Assembly: GCA_003526065.1 (NCBI GenBank)
Contig: DQBD01000102.1
Coordinates: 1 to 12,763 of the forward strand
DNA from: Gammaproteobacteria bacterium
Lineage (GTDB): Bacteria; Pseudomonadota; Gammaproteobacteria; Immundisolibacterales; Immundisolibacteraceae
Direction of reading: 5' to 3'
DNA: 12,763 nt
Shown: positions 5,583 to 12,058 of the stretch, one piece after another
Layout: the number at the start of each line of letters is the position of its first letter
Numbering within the stretch: the first letter of the stretch is position 1
Notes under the pieces: generated by a model
Seen by the model: only the letters and a program-made list of their open reading frames with translations
Database searches by the model: none
What the model was told of the DNA's origin: nothing
Program-made: the position numbers and the translations under genes

Positions 5583-6515
5583 ATGCCCAATTCCGCTCTC
5601 ACACCGTTCACCTGGGGCCACGCCAACCAGGGCGGCCAGCACGACTGGCCATTCCTGATGGCGCTCGATCAAGGTTTCTTTGCCGACGAGGGCATCGACC
5701 TCACCGTCCGGGTGATTCCGGGCGGTGATGCGCTGGCCAAGGCCATGGGCCGTGGCGAAATCGACCTCGGCCGCATGGGTACGCCGCCCTTCCTGCAGGC
5801 GGTGACCAACGGCAGCTTCCCGGACGGGCGTGTCGTCGCCAGCAGCGTCATCGGCAATCTCGACCATTTCCTGCTGGTGGTGCGACCGGACATCACCGAT
5901 GTGCGGCAACTGCGCGGCCACACCGTCGGCGTCCTGTCCAGGGGCAGTTGCGACGGTCACCTGATGCGCATGCTGCTGGCCCGCGCCGGGCTCGACCCGG
6001 AACACGACGTGCGCTACCAGGAACTGTGGAGCGAGTACGAATCGCTGGACGCCATGGCCGACGGCAGCGTGTCGGCGCAGCTGATGGTCGAGCCGCTGGT
6101 GGCGCAGGGCGAGGCCGCCGGCGTGCTGCGCCTGGTGGGACCGGCCAGCGAGGCCGAGCCGCACTTCCAGTGGGGCCTGCTGGTGGCGCGCGCGGCGTTC
6201 GTGGAACAGCAGCCCGAACTGCTGACTCGCCTGCTGCGCGCATACCTGCGCGGCGTGGCGCACTGCCTGGCGGAGCCGGCCGCGCTGCGCGCCCTGCTGC
6301 TGTCACGCGCGGACAACACCCTGTCGGCGGCCGAGCTGGAGCGCGCCTTCGAGCGCACGCTACCGGTATGGAACCGCACGGGTGCCATCGACCTGCCCGG
6401 CCTGCGCCGCGCGGCGCAGGTCATGCACGACATCGGCAGCATCCCCGCGCCGCTCGACGTCGACCCGCTGGTGGACCTGCGCGGCCTGCCGGGCGAAGGC
6501 CAGGGACAAGGCTGA
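5583..6515 (+). CDS. Periplasmic-binding-fold protein, NMT1/THI5-SsuA-like, without signal peptide
   Basis: The 310-residue product has the type 2 periplasmic-binding fold of the NMT1/THI5-like family (nitrate/sulfonate/aromatic-acid binding proteins). Typical pieces are GFFADEGIDLTV (31-42), a Gly-rich ligand segment VIPGGDALAKAM (44-55), GEIDLGRMGTPPFLQA (58-73), and a hinge region around SRGSCDGHLMRMLLARAGLDP. No signal peptide or lipobox is present; the N-terminus is polar, so it may act in the cytoplasm. Members of this fold can be enzymes (MqnA/MqnD; 4,5-dihydroxyphthalate decarboxylase is another I recall) or cytoplasmic sensors. No ABC permease or ATPase is adjacent. The ATG at 5583 is chosen; an in-frame GTG at 5574 would add three residues, and neither has a good ribosome site. 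It probably belongs to the aromatic group, 75 bases after the hydratase-lyase. Ligand unknown. Confidence 0.75.
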   Translation: MPNSALTPFTWGHANQGGQHDWPFLMALDQGFFADEGIDLTVRVIPGGDALAKAMGRGEIDLGRMGTPPFLQAVTNGSFPDGRVVASSVIGNLDHFLLVVRPDITDVRQLRGHTVGVLSRGSCDGHLMRMLLARAGLDPEHDVRYQELWSEYESLDAMADGSVSAQLMVEPLVAQGEAAGVLRLVGPASEAEPHFQWGLLVARAAFVEQQPELLTRLLRAYLRGVAHCLAEPAALRALLLSRADNTLSAAELERAFERTLPVWNRTGAIDLPGLRRAAQVMHDIGSIPAPLDVDPLVDLRGLPGEGQGQG

Positions 6516-6615
6516 AAACGCCGCCCCTGGCCGTGTTCAGCTCACAGCGGCGCGGTACATGCCCGCGCCGGGCGCCGTGAATCCGGCACCGTGTGCCCGG
6601 TCCCGTCCCGAACGG

Positions 6616-6640
6616 GAAGCGCCGAATCAATCGGCGCTTC
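6616..6640. terminator. Terminator-like hairpin between convergent genes
   Basis: A perfect 10-bp stem, GAAGCGCCGA (6616-6625) and TCGGCGCTTC (6631-6640), has a 5-base loop. It sits one base past the porin stop and in the only gap (126 bases) between convergent genes, so it may serve both directions. Neither side has a clear T-run. A small alternative hairpin (6602-6616) adjoins it. Confidence 0.55.
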
Positions 6641-6641
6641 G

Positions 6642-8015
6642 CTAGAAATCCACCTGCAACTGCGTGATGAACCCGCCGTAGTCGACGCCTTCATCGGCGT
6701 CGAACCAGGCATATTCGTTCAGCAGGCGGATGTTCGGATTGAAGATATAGGTCGCCATCAACTGGAACACCTGCCCACGATCCATGCCGCGGGCCAGTTC
6801 ATCCGCCGAGTTACCGGTCAGGATGCGCATGAAGCGCGTGCGCGACGGGTGTTCGTTGTCGACCTGCTGGTATTGCAGGCCAAGCCCCCAGTGCCGGCCA
6901 CCGGCCAACGGAAAACTGCGGGTGACGCCGGCAGCCCACGCGCGCGAGTGCAGGCGCCGGTCAAGGCCGCCATCGGTGTCCATCAGCAGGTCGTCCGTGC
7001 CCTCGGACACGAACCGGGTCCAGCTGGCCCAGCCGAACCAGCGGTGGGCATGCCATTCGCCCATCAGCTGCCACCATTGATTGTCGAGCGTCACCGAATG
7101 GCCGAGCAGGCTGTTCTGCACGCGGGCGTCCAGGTTGCCGCTGTCGCGTGACCAGGAATAGCCGGCGCCGATCAGGTAGCGGAACGGCAGGTCGCGAATC
7201 TCGTATTCGTCCTCCACCGGCATGCCAAGCGGCGTCAGTGCCGCCACCACCGCATACAGCAGGTCATTGTTGTCGTTGTTGGTGCCCACGTCCGGGCCGT
7301 TGAACACACCAAGGCCGTACTGCAGGCGGTCGCCGAAGGCGCCGTCGGTGAGCGTCTCGGGCGCACCGAACTTGCCGCGCTCGATGCTGAGGCCACGCCC
7401 CCGCCCGGCGGTGCCCGGCGCCAGGAACTCCGGAAACTTCCGCTCCACACTGGCGGAAAGCTGCGGCGCCCGGCCGTAGCCCGGGATGAACTGCTGGCCG
7501 ACGATGATGTCCCCCAGCGAATCGGCGAAGCCGTTGTAGCGGATCCACACGTCCAACAGCGAATCGGCATTGGCCAGGGCCGGCGTTTCGTTGGCCGCCT
7601 CGTACTGGAGATAGGCATAGAAACGGTCGTTCAGCGCCCCGCGAAAGCCGATGCGGGCGCGGCGAAACGTGAACGATGCGGTCCCGTCCAGCCCGTCACC
7701 GGCCGGCACGTAGGTGTAACGCGGCTGCAGGCGACCCCACACCCGCAGTGCCTGGGGCGGCTTCGGCAGGGCTGCCGAGACGCTTTGTGCCGGCGCCTGG
7801 GCCTGGCTTGGCGTTTCCGGGTGTGGGTCGGCGGCGGCCTGGGCACGCTCGGCCTCGCGCGCCTTCAGCTTGATGTCATGCACATCCTGCGCTGTCAGCA
7901 GCCCCTTGCGCTCAAGCGCATTCAACACCTCATCCACGTACGCATCGCCGGCGGCGGCTACCGCGGCCACCGGGGCTACCAGCAGCGCGACGGTCAGAAA
8001 GATTATTCGTTGCAT
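6642..8015 (-). CDS. Outer-membrane porin, phosphate-selective OprO/OprP type
   Basis: The 457-residue protein starts with a clear signal peptide (MQRIIFLTVALL..., cleavage likely after the AAA at 20-22). A predicted helical or coiled-coil segment follows (about 25-60, YVDEVLNALERKGLLTAQDV), then a Pro/Gln/Ala-rich linker (about 63-88), then a beta-barrel from about residue 90 with alternating aromatic strands (LQPRYTYV, FTFRRARIGFRGAL, FYAYLQYEA). It ends in QLQVDF, the C-terminal aromatic residue used for outer-membrane insertion. The layout fits the OprO/OprP family (Pfam phosphate-selective porin), whose members often carry other anions. With aromatic catabolism genes nearby, uptake of an aromatic acid is possible but unproven. 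The start ATG 8015 is followed directly by the signal peptide; the ribosome site is weak (AGGGA, distant). No PhoB box is recognised upstream. Confidence 0.85.
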   Translation of the reverse strand: MQRIIFLTVALLVAPVAAVAAAGDAYVDEVLNALERKGLLTAQDVHDIKLKAREAERAQAAADPHPETPSQAQAPAQSVSAALPKPPQALRVWGRLQPRYTYVPAGDGLDGTASFTFRRARIGFRGALNDRFYAYLQYEAANETPALANADSLLDVWIRYNGFADSLGDIIVGQQFIPGYGRAPQLSASVERKFPEFLAPGTAGRGRGLSIERGKFGAPETLTDGAFGDRLQYGLGVFNGPDVGTNNDNNDLLYAVVAALTPLGMPVEDEYEIRDLPFRYLIGAGYSWSRDSGNLDARVQNSLLGHSVTLDNQWWQLMGEWHAHRWFGWASWTRFVSEGTDDLLMDTDGGLDRRLHSRAWAAGVTRSFPLAGGRHWGLGLQYQQVDNEHPSRTRFMRILTGNSADELARGMDRGQVFQLMATYIFNPNIRLLNEYAWFDADEGVDYGGFITQLQVDF

Positions 8016-8027
8016 TCTCGTGTCCCT

Positions 8028-8070
8028 GCACAGTCACAGACCGTCGCCAGCGCCGGCGACGGCACAGTCA
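8028..8070. repeat. Direct repeat GCACAGTCA flanking a hairpin in the porin leader
   Basis: GCACAGTCA occurs exactly at 8028-8036 and 8062-8070, 34 bases apart start to start, on either side of a perfect hairpin. The nearer copy lies 13 bases upstream of the porin ATG. The arrangement could be a paired protein-binding site or chance. I recognise no known box. Confidence 0.4.
8041..8062 (-). other. Stem-loop in the presumed 5' leader of the porin mRNA
   Basis: CCGTCGCC (8041-8048) and GGCGACGG (8055-8062) pair perfectly over 8 bp with a 6-base loop. It is 26 bases upstream of the porin start. It may affect mRNA stability or translation. No riboswitch family is recognised, and no convincing sigma-70 promoter could be placed between the hairpin and the upstream gene. 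Confidence 0.4.
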
Positions 8071-8124
8071 TTGCGTCCTTGGTTCAAGAAAAAACCGGCA
8101 TCCGGCGCGGTTTGGGTATGACGT

Positions 8125-8154
8125 CCGGCGTGGGTGCCTCGGGCACCCACCCGG
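8125..8154 (-). terminator. Strong hairpin after the ECHDC3-like gene
   Basis: GTGGGTGCC (8130-8138) and GGCACCCAC (8142-8150) form a perfect 9-bp stem with a TCG loop. CCGG on each side (8125-8128, 8151-8154) extends it past a one-base bulge. It starts 9 bases after the crotonase-like gene's stop codon on the - strand. No U-run follows. It probably separates that gene's transcript from the porin downstream. Confidence 0.5.
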
Positions 8155-8163
8155 AACGGCGGG

Positions 8164-8952
8164 CTACCAGTGCGGTGGGCGCTTGGCCAGGAAGGCGTCG
8201 ATGCCCTCCGCGGCCTCGGCCATGAGCAGGTTGCGCGCCATCACGGCGCCCATGTCGGCATAGGCTGCGGCTTCGTCCAGGCCAAGCTGGGCCTGCACCG
8301 CCGCCTTGCCGAGCGTGAGTACAGCCGGTGGCCGGCTGGCGATCTGCGAAGCCAGTTCACGTGTGTGGGTTTCAAGGTCGCCCGTTGGCACCACACTGTT
8401 GACCAGGCCGATACGCTGCGCGGTCTCGGCATCGATCACGTCACCGGTCAGCAACATCTGCATCGCGTGCTTGTACGCCACGTTGCGGGTGAGCGCGACC
8501 GCCGGCGTGCTGCAGAACAGGCCGATGTTCACCCCCGGAGTCGCAAAGCGGGCATGGTCACACGCAATCGCCAGGTCGCAACTGGCCACCAGTTGACAGC
8601 CGGCCGCCGTCGCCACGCCATGCACCTGGGCGATCACCGGGTGCGGGAAACGCCGCAACGCCAACATGACCTCACCGCACAGCTCGAACAACCCGCGGGC
8701 CGCCTCCTCATCCGGCAGCGCGCGCAACTCCCTCAGGTCGTGCCCGGCACAAAACGCCGGCCCGGTGCCGGCCACGATCAACACCCTCACCGCCGGATCG
8801 GCCGCCAGATCGGCCAGGGTGGACTTCAGCGTCCGCAGCAGGGCTTCGGACAGGGCATTGCGCTGGCCTGGACGATTCAGCGTGACACACACCACGCCAT
8901 TGGCCTCATGTGCGACCAGCAATACCGGTTCAGCCGGTCTTGAATCGTTCAT
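8164..8952 (-). CDS. Enoyl-CoA hydratase/isomerase family protein, ECHDC3-like
   Basis: This 262-residue crotonase-fold protein resembles the ECHDC3 subgroup: NRPGQRNALSEAL (26-38), FCAGHDLREL (67-76), HGVATAAGCQLVASCDLAIA (111-130), FATPGVNIGLFCSTP (136-150) and a KRPPHW C-terminus. The residue aligned with the first catalytic glutamate of crotonase is G140 (TPGVN), and no acidic residue lies in the second catalytic region (LFCSTPAVAL). It is therefore unlikely to be a standard hydratase and may act as a thioesterase, decarboxylase-like or non-catalytic CoA-binding protein. ATG 8952 is chosen because GGGGAGGAGG lies just upstream; an in-frame extension to 9087 would run into the divergent oxyR gene. 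It shares an 84-base region with oxyR. A role in acyl-CoA or peroxide-linked lipid metabolism is only inference. Confidence 0.85.
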   Translation of the reverse strand: MNDSRPAEPVLLVAHEANGVVCVTLNRPGQRNALSEALLRTLKSTLADLAADPAVRVLIVAGTGPAFCAGHDLRELRALPDEEAARGLFELCGEVMLALRRFPHPVIAQVHGVATAAGCQLVASCDLAIACDHARFATPGVNIGLFCSTPAVALTRNVAYKHAMQMLLTGDVIDAETAQRIGLVNSVVPTGDLETHTRELASQIASRPPAVLTLGKAAVQAQLGLDEAAAYADMGAVMARNLLMAEAAEGIDAFLAKRPPHW

Positions 8953-8972
8953 GACAGCCCTCCTCCCCAACA

Positions 8973-8998
8973 TGCCGCGCCGTGAGCGTGGCGCGGCA
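8973..8998. promoter_or_regulatory. 26-bp inverted repeat between the ECHDC3-like gene and oxyR
   Basis: Perfect 9-bp arms, TGCCGCGCC (8973-8981) and GGCGCGGCA (8990-8998), surround an 8-base centre. It fills the middle of the 84-base divergent intergenic region, 20 bases from the crotonase-like start and 38 from oxyR. It does not match the ATAG/CTAT OxyR motif. It could be an operator for another regulator or a hairpin in the leftward leader. Confidence 0.45.
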
Positions 8999-9036
8999 CA
9001 ATAGTTTACCTCCGCCGCCACCGCGAAGTTGTCTGC

Positions 9037-9954
9037 ATGACGCTCAACGAACTGCGCTATCTGGTTGCCGTGGCTCACGAACGGCATTTCGGCCGCGCCG
9101 CAGAGCGCTGCTTCGTGAGCCAGCCGACGCTGTCAGTCGCCATCCGCAAGCTCGAGGACAGCTTGGGCGTGCGCCTGTTCGAACGCCTGCCAGGACACAT
9201 TCAGCCGACGCCGGTCGGCGAGCAGATCGCCGAGCAGGCCCGCCGGGTACTCGCGGACGTGGAAACCATTCGCGCGCTGGCCGCCAACGCCAAGGATCCC
9301 CTGACCGGCTCCTTTCGGCTGGGGGTCATCTTCTCGGTTGGCCCCTACCTGTTGCCGCGCCTGATCCCACGGCTGGCACAGTTGGCGCCGCGCATGCCGC
9401 TGATCATCGAAGAGAACTATACGGATGAGCTCGGCGCCCGCCTGCAACGTGGCGAACTGGACGCGGTGGTGCTGTCACTGCCGTACAAGGCGCCTGACAT
9501 CGAGGTGGTGTCTTGCTATCGCGAGGAGTTCGTGGTCGTCCTGCCGCTCGGTCACCCGTGGACGCGCCAGGCCAGCATCGGTCCGGCGCAGCTGGCCGAC
9601 GAGAACGTGCTGCTGCTCGGACCCAGACACTGCTTTCGTGACCAGGTGCTGGCACTGTGCCCGACGCTTTCGCACAAGGCGGGCCAGCGGCTCGAAGGCG
9701 GATCGCTGGAAACCATTCGCTACATGGTCGCCAGCGGCGCCGGCATCAGCGTGCTGCCGGTCGGAGCGCTCGGCGAGTCACCGCGCGACCGCGCGCTGCT
9801 GGCGGTGCGCCCGTTTCGGGGCAGCGCGCCGTATCGACAGGTGGCCCTGGCATCACGCAGCGACTTTTACCGACCACAGGCCGTGGACCTGCTGGCACGC
9901 GCCATCGGTGAATGCGCGCCCGCGGCCTCGGGTACCTCGTCGGCTTTGGGCTAG
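9037..9954 (+). CDS. oxyR: OxyR, LysR-family hydrogen-peroxide-sensing regulator
   Basis: The 305-residue protein has an N-terminal winged helix-turn-helix (about 1-60; HFGRAAERCFVSQPTLSVAIRKLE) and a C-terminal LysR effector domain. It is OxyR rather than a generic LysR: C199 in GPRHCFRDQ and C208 in VLALCPT fall at the same positions and spacing as the redox pair of E. coli OxyR (C199/C208), and TVGPYLLP-like (SVGPYLLP, 100-107) and SLETIRYMVASGAGISVLP (223-241) segments also match. It senses peroxide by disulfide formation and activates antioxidant genes. The ATG at 9037 has only a weak ribosome site. It is divergent from the ECHDC3-like gene and lies upstream of rubrerythrin, which carries an OxyR-type site, so it probably regulates that gene directly. 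Confidence 0.93.
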   Translation: MTLNELRYLVAVAHERHFGRAAERCFVSQPTLSVAIRKLEDSLGVRLFERLPGHIQPTPVGEQIAEQARRVLADVETIRALAANAKDPLTGSFRLGVIFSVGPYLLPRLIPRLAQLAPRMPLIIEENYTDELGARLQRGELDAVVLSLPYKAPDIEVVSCYREEFVVVLPLGHPWTRQASIGPAQLADENVLLLGPRHCFRDQVLALCPTLSHKAGQRLEGGSLETIRYMVASGAGISVLPVGALGESPRDRALLAVRPFRGSAPYRQVALASRSDFYRPQAVDLLARAIGECAPAASGTSSALG

Positions 9955-9976
9955 AATCGTCCTGGGCCGGCCATCG

Positions 9977-9991
9977 ATAGATATTGGCTAT
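9977..9991. promoter_or_regulatory. OxyR binding site upstream of rubrerythrin
   Basis: ATAG-N7-CTAT is present exactly (ATAGATATTGGCTAT), the core of the OxyR consensus made of ATAG/CTAT elements spaced by seven bases. One helical repeat downstream the second pair is degenerate (ATTG at 9999-10002, then CAAC at 10010-10013). It lies 22 bases after oxyR and 121 before the rubrerythrin ATG. A weak promoter (TTCCAT 10014-10019, TACCAT 10038-10043, 18-base spacer) would place the site near -65, a usual activating position. Confidence 0.6.
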
Positions 9992-10112
9992 CAGCGGCAT
10001 TGGAAAAATCAACTTCCATCCTCCCCGCCGGCCCCGCTACCATCCGAAGCCGTGAGGCTGTCGCCGTTGCCGGCGGCAGCCAAGCGGATCATCAACTGCA
10101 GGAGGTCATTAC

Positions 10113-10535
10113 ATGGCTACGTTGAAGGGCAGCAAGACCGAGGACAACTTGAAGGCGGCATTTGCCGGCGAGTCCCAGGCCAACCGTCGTTACCTGTACT
10201 TCGCCAACAAGGCGGACGTGGAAGGCTACAACGACGTCTCCACCGTGTTCCGTTCCACCGCCGAGGGTGAGACCGGTCACGCCCACGGCCACCTGGAGTA
10301 CCTGGAAGCCGTCGGCGACCCGGCCACCGGCCTGCCGATCGGCGGCACCGCCGAGAACCTGAAGGCGGCCATCGCCGGCGAGACGCACGAGTACAGCGAC
10401 ATGTACCCGGGCATGGCCAAGACGGCGCGCGACGAAGGCTTCTCCGAGATCGCCGACTGGTTCGAGACCCTGGCCAAGGCGGAGCGTTCGCACGCCAACC
10501 GCTTCCAGAAGGCTCTGGATACCCTGGGCGCCTGA
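10113..10535 (+). CDS. rbr: Rubrerythrin, erythrin-type (diiron domain only)
   Basis: The 140-residue protein is a four-helix ferritin-like diiron protein. All ligands of Desulfovibrio rubrerythrin have counterparts: E20, E53 and H56 (EGETGH), E90 and E93 (GETHEY), E124 and H127 (AERSH). The C-terminal rubredoxin domain with two CxxC pairs is absent, and the protein ends at DTLGA. It therefore needs an outside electron donor to reduce hydrogen peroxide in the cytoplasm. A near-ideal ribosome site GGAGGT (10101-10106) suggests high expression. An OxyR site lies upstream, and oxyR is the preceding gene. The following genes encode a multi-cluster iron-sulfur protein and DUF3501, candidates for its redox partners. 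Two hairpins right after it may set its mRNA level apart from theirs. Confidence 0.93.
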   Translation: MATLKGSKTEDNLKAAFAGESQANRRYLYFANKADVEGYNDVSTVFRSTAEGETGHAHGHLEYLEAVGDPATGLPIGGTAENLKAAIAGETHEYSDMYPGMAKTARDEGFSEIADWFETLAKAERSHANRFQKALDTLGA

Positions 10536-10543
10536 TCCCAGGG
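10522..10543 (+). other. Stem-loop overlapping the rubrerythrin stop codon
   Basis: CCCTGGG (10522-10528) pairs with CCCAGGG (10537-10543) around an 8-base loop that contains the TGA stop (10533-10535). With the second hairpin at 10549-10572 it could protect the 3' end of the rubrerythrin message. Confidence 0.4.
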
Positions 10544-10548
10544 CGGCA

Positions 10549-10572
10549 GCGGGGACCGGCGACGGTCCCCGC
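10549..10572 (+). terminator. Hairpin with GCGA tetraloop after rubrerythrin
   Basis: A perfect 10-bp stem, GCGGGGACCG (10549-10558) with CGGTCCCCGC (10563-10572), is closed by a GCGA loop, a very stable GNRA tetraloop. It starts 13 bases after the stop. There is no T-run, so it may be an attenuator or mRNA-stabilising end that still allows some read-through into the iron-sulfur gene 124 bases on. No promoter is evident in that gap. Confidence 0.5.
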
Positions 10573-10696
10573 CACCGCTACCCGATGCGCGGTGCAACGC
10601 CGCGTCGCCTTGCCGCAAGGCCGCGGTATGCCACCCGGGCACCGTGCGTTCCCCCTACCTTCCGCCGCCTCAGCCTGTACAGCAGGAGCAACCGTC

Positions 10697-12055
10697 ATGG
10701 CCGATTCCGCATCCCGTTCACCGATCCGCGAGGGCAGCCTGGAAGCGCCGACCCGGCACGCCATCGAATGGCAGACCGCCGAGTACTACGACGAGAACGC
10801 CCTGTTTAAGGAACTGGAGCGGGTCTACGACATCTGCCACGGCTGCCGCCGCTGCGTGAGCCTGTGCCACGCCTTCCCGACCCTGTTCGACCTGGTCGAT
10901 GAATCGTCCACCATGGAAGTGGACGGCGTCGCCAAGGATGACTACTGGAAGGTCGTCGACCAGTGCTACCTGTGCGACCTGTGCTACATGACCAAGTGTC
11001 CCTACGTGCCGCCGCACGAGTGGAACGTCGACTTTCCGCATCTGATGCTGCGCGCCAAGGCGGTCAAGTTCAAAACCAAGGGCGCGTCGTTCCGTGACCG
11101 CTTCCTGACCTCCACCGACCTCACCGGAAAACTGGCCGGCATTCCCGTGGTCACCGAGTCGGTCAACGCCGTCAACCGCCTGAAACCGGCCCGTCAGGCC
11201 ATGGAAAAGGTGATGGGCATCCACGCCGACGCCGTGCTGCCGCCGTTCACCACCAAGCCCCTGAAGCGGCGTTTCGCCGATCAGGCCAGCGTCAATGCCA
11301 CCCTGACGCCCACCGCCGGCGCCACCACCACCGGCAAGGTCCTGCTGTTCGGCACCTGCTACGGCCACAGCCAGATGCCGGAACTGGGCGAGGACCTGGC
11401 GGCCATCTTCCGTCACAACGGCCTGCCGGTGACGCTGGCCGACGACAGCCGCTGCTGCGGCATGCCCAAACTGGAGCTTGGCGACCTCGATTCGGTCAAC
11501 GCGCTCAAGGAACACAACCTGCCGGCGCTGGCGGCCTATGTGGACCAGGGCTACGACATCGTGGCGCCGGTGCCCTCCTGCGTGCTGATGTTCAAGCAGG
11601 AGCTGCGCTTGATGTTCCCGGACGACGCCGACGTGCAGAAGGTGGCCGCCCGGGTCTACGACCCGTTCGAATACCTGATCGCCCGCCACAAGGACGGCCT
11701 GCTCAAGACCGACTTCCAGCAGTCGCTGGGCAAGATTGCCTACCACCCGCCGTGCCACCTGCGGGTGCAGAACATCGGCCTCAAGACACGCGAGGTCTTT
11801 CAGCTGGTGCCGGACACCGAGGTGGTGGCCATCGAGCGCTGCGCCGGCCACGACGGCACCTACGGCGTCAAGCGCGAGACCCACGAGCTTTCCATGAAGA
11901 TCGGCAGACCCGTATTCAACCGCGTGCGCGAGGCCGATCCCACCCACTACGCCAGCGACTGCCCGATCGCCTGCAAGCACATCGAGCACGGCGTCGACAG
12001 CGGCAAGCCCTCCGAGCACCCGCTGCAGTTGCTGCGCCTTGCCTACGGAATCTGA
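10697..12055 (+). CDS. GlpC/HdrB-like iron-sulfur oxidoreductase subunit
   Basis: The 452-residue soluble protein has two N-terminal [4Fe-4S] motifs: C47-x2-C50-x2-C53-x3-C57 and C90-x2-C93-x2-C96-x4-C101. Two CCG-type domains of heterodisulfide reductase HdrB/GlpC follow. The first has C221, C253-C254-G and C295. The second has C353, C382 and C422-x3-C426, but its CCG is changed to CAG (ERCAGHDGTYG). No flavin, NAD or membrane segment is seen, so it is probably an electron-transfer subunit. ATG 10697 is chosen because AGGAG (10684-10688) lies 8 bases upstream; the longer frame to 10592 would start in the hairpin region. It lies between rubrerythrin and a DUF3501 gene starting 3 bases after its stop. 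By context it may deliver electrons to the diiron protein. It is not the glycerol-3-phosphate dehydrogenase subunit, since no glpA/glpB is present. Confidence 0.87.
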   Translation: MADSASRSPIREGSLEAPTRHAIEWQTAEYYDENALFKELERVYDICHGCRRCVSLCHAFPTLFDLVDESSTMEVDGVAKDDYWKVVDQCYLCDLCYMTKCPYVPPHEWNVDFPHLMLRAKAVKFKTKGASFRDRFLTSTDLTGKLAGIPVVTESVNAVNRLKPARQAMEKVMGIHADAVLPPFTTKPLKRRFADQASVNATLTPTAGATTTGKVLLFGTCYGHSQMPELGEDLAAIFRHNGLPVTLADDSRCCGMPKLELGDLDSVNALKEHNLPALAAYVDQGYDIVAPVPSCVLMFKQELRLMFPDDADVQKVAARVYDPFEYLIARHKDGLLKTDFQQSLGKIAYHPPCHLRVQNIGLKTREVFQLVPDTEVVAIERCAGHDGTYGVKRETHELSMKIGRPVFNRVREADPTHYASDCPIACKHIEHGVDSGKPSEHPLQLLRLAYGI

Positions 12056-12058
12056 ACC

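Noticed and set aside
8059..8087. TTGAAC on the - strand (8082-8087) as the porin -35
   Set aside because: At 15 to 18 bases downstream there is only GC-rich sequence with no -10-like hexamer.
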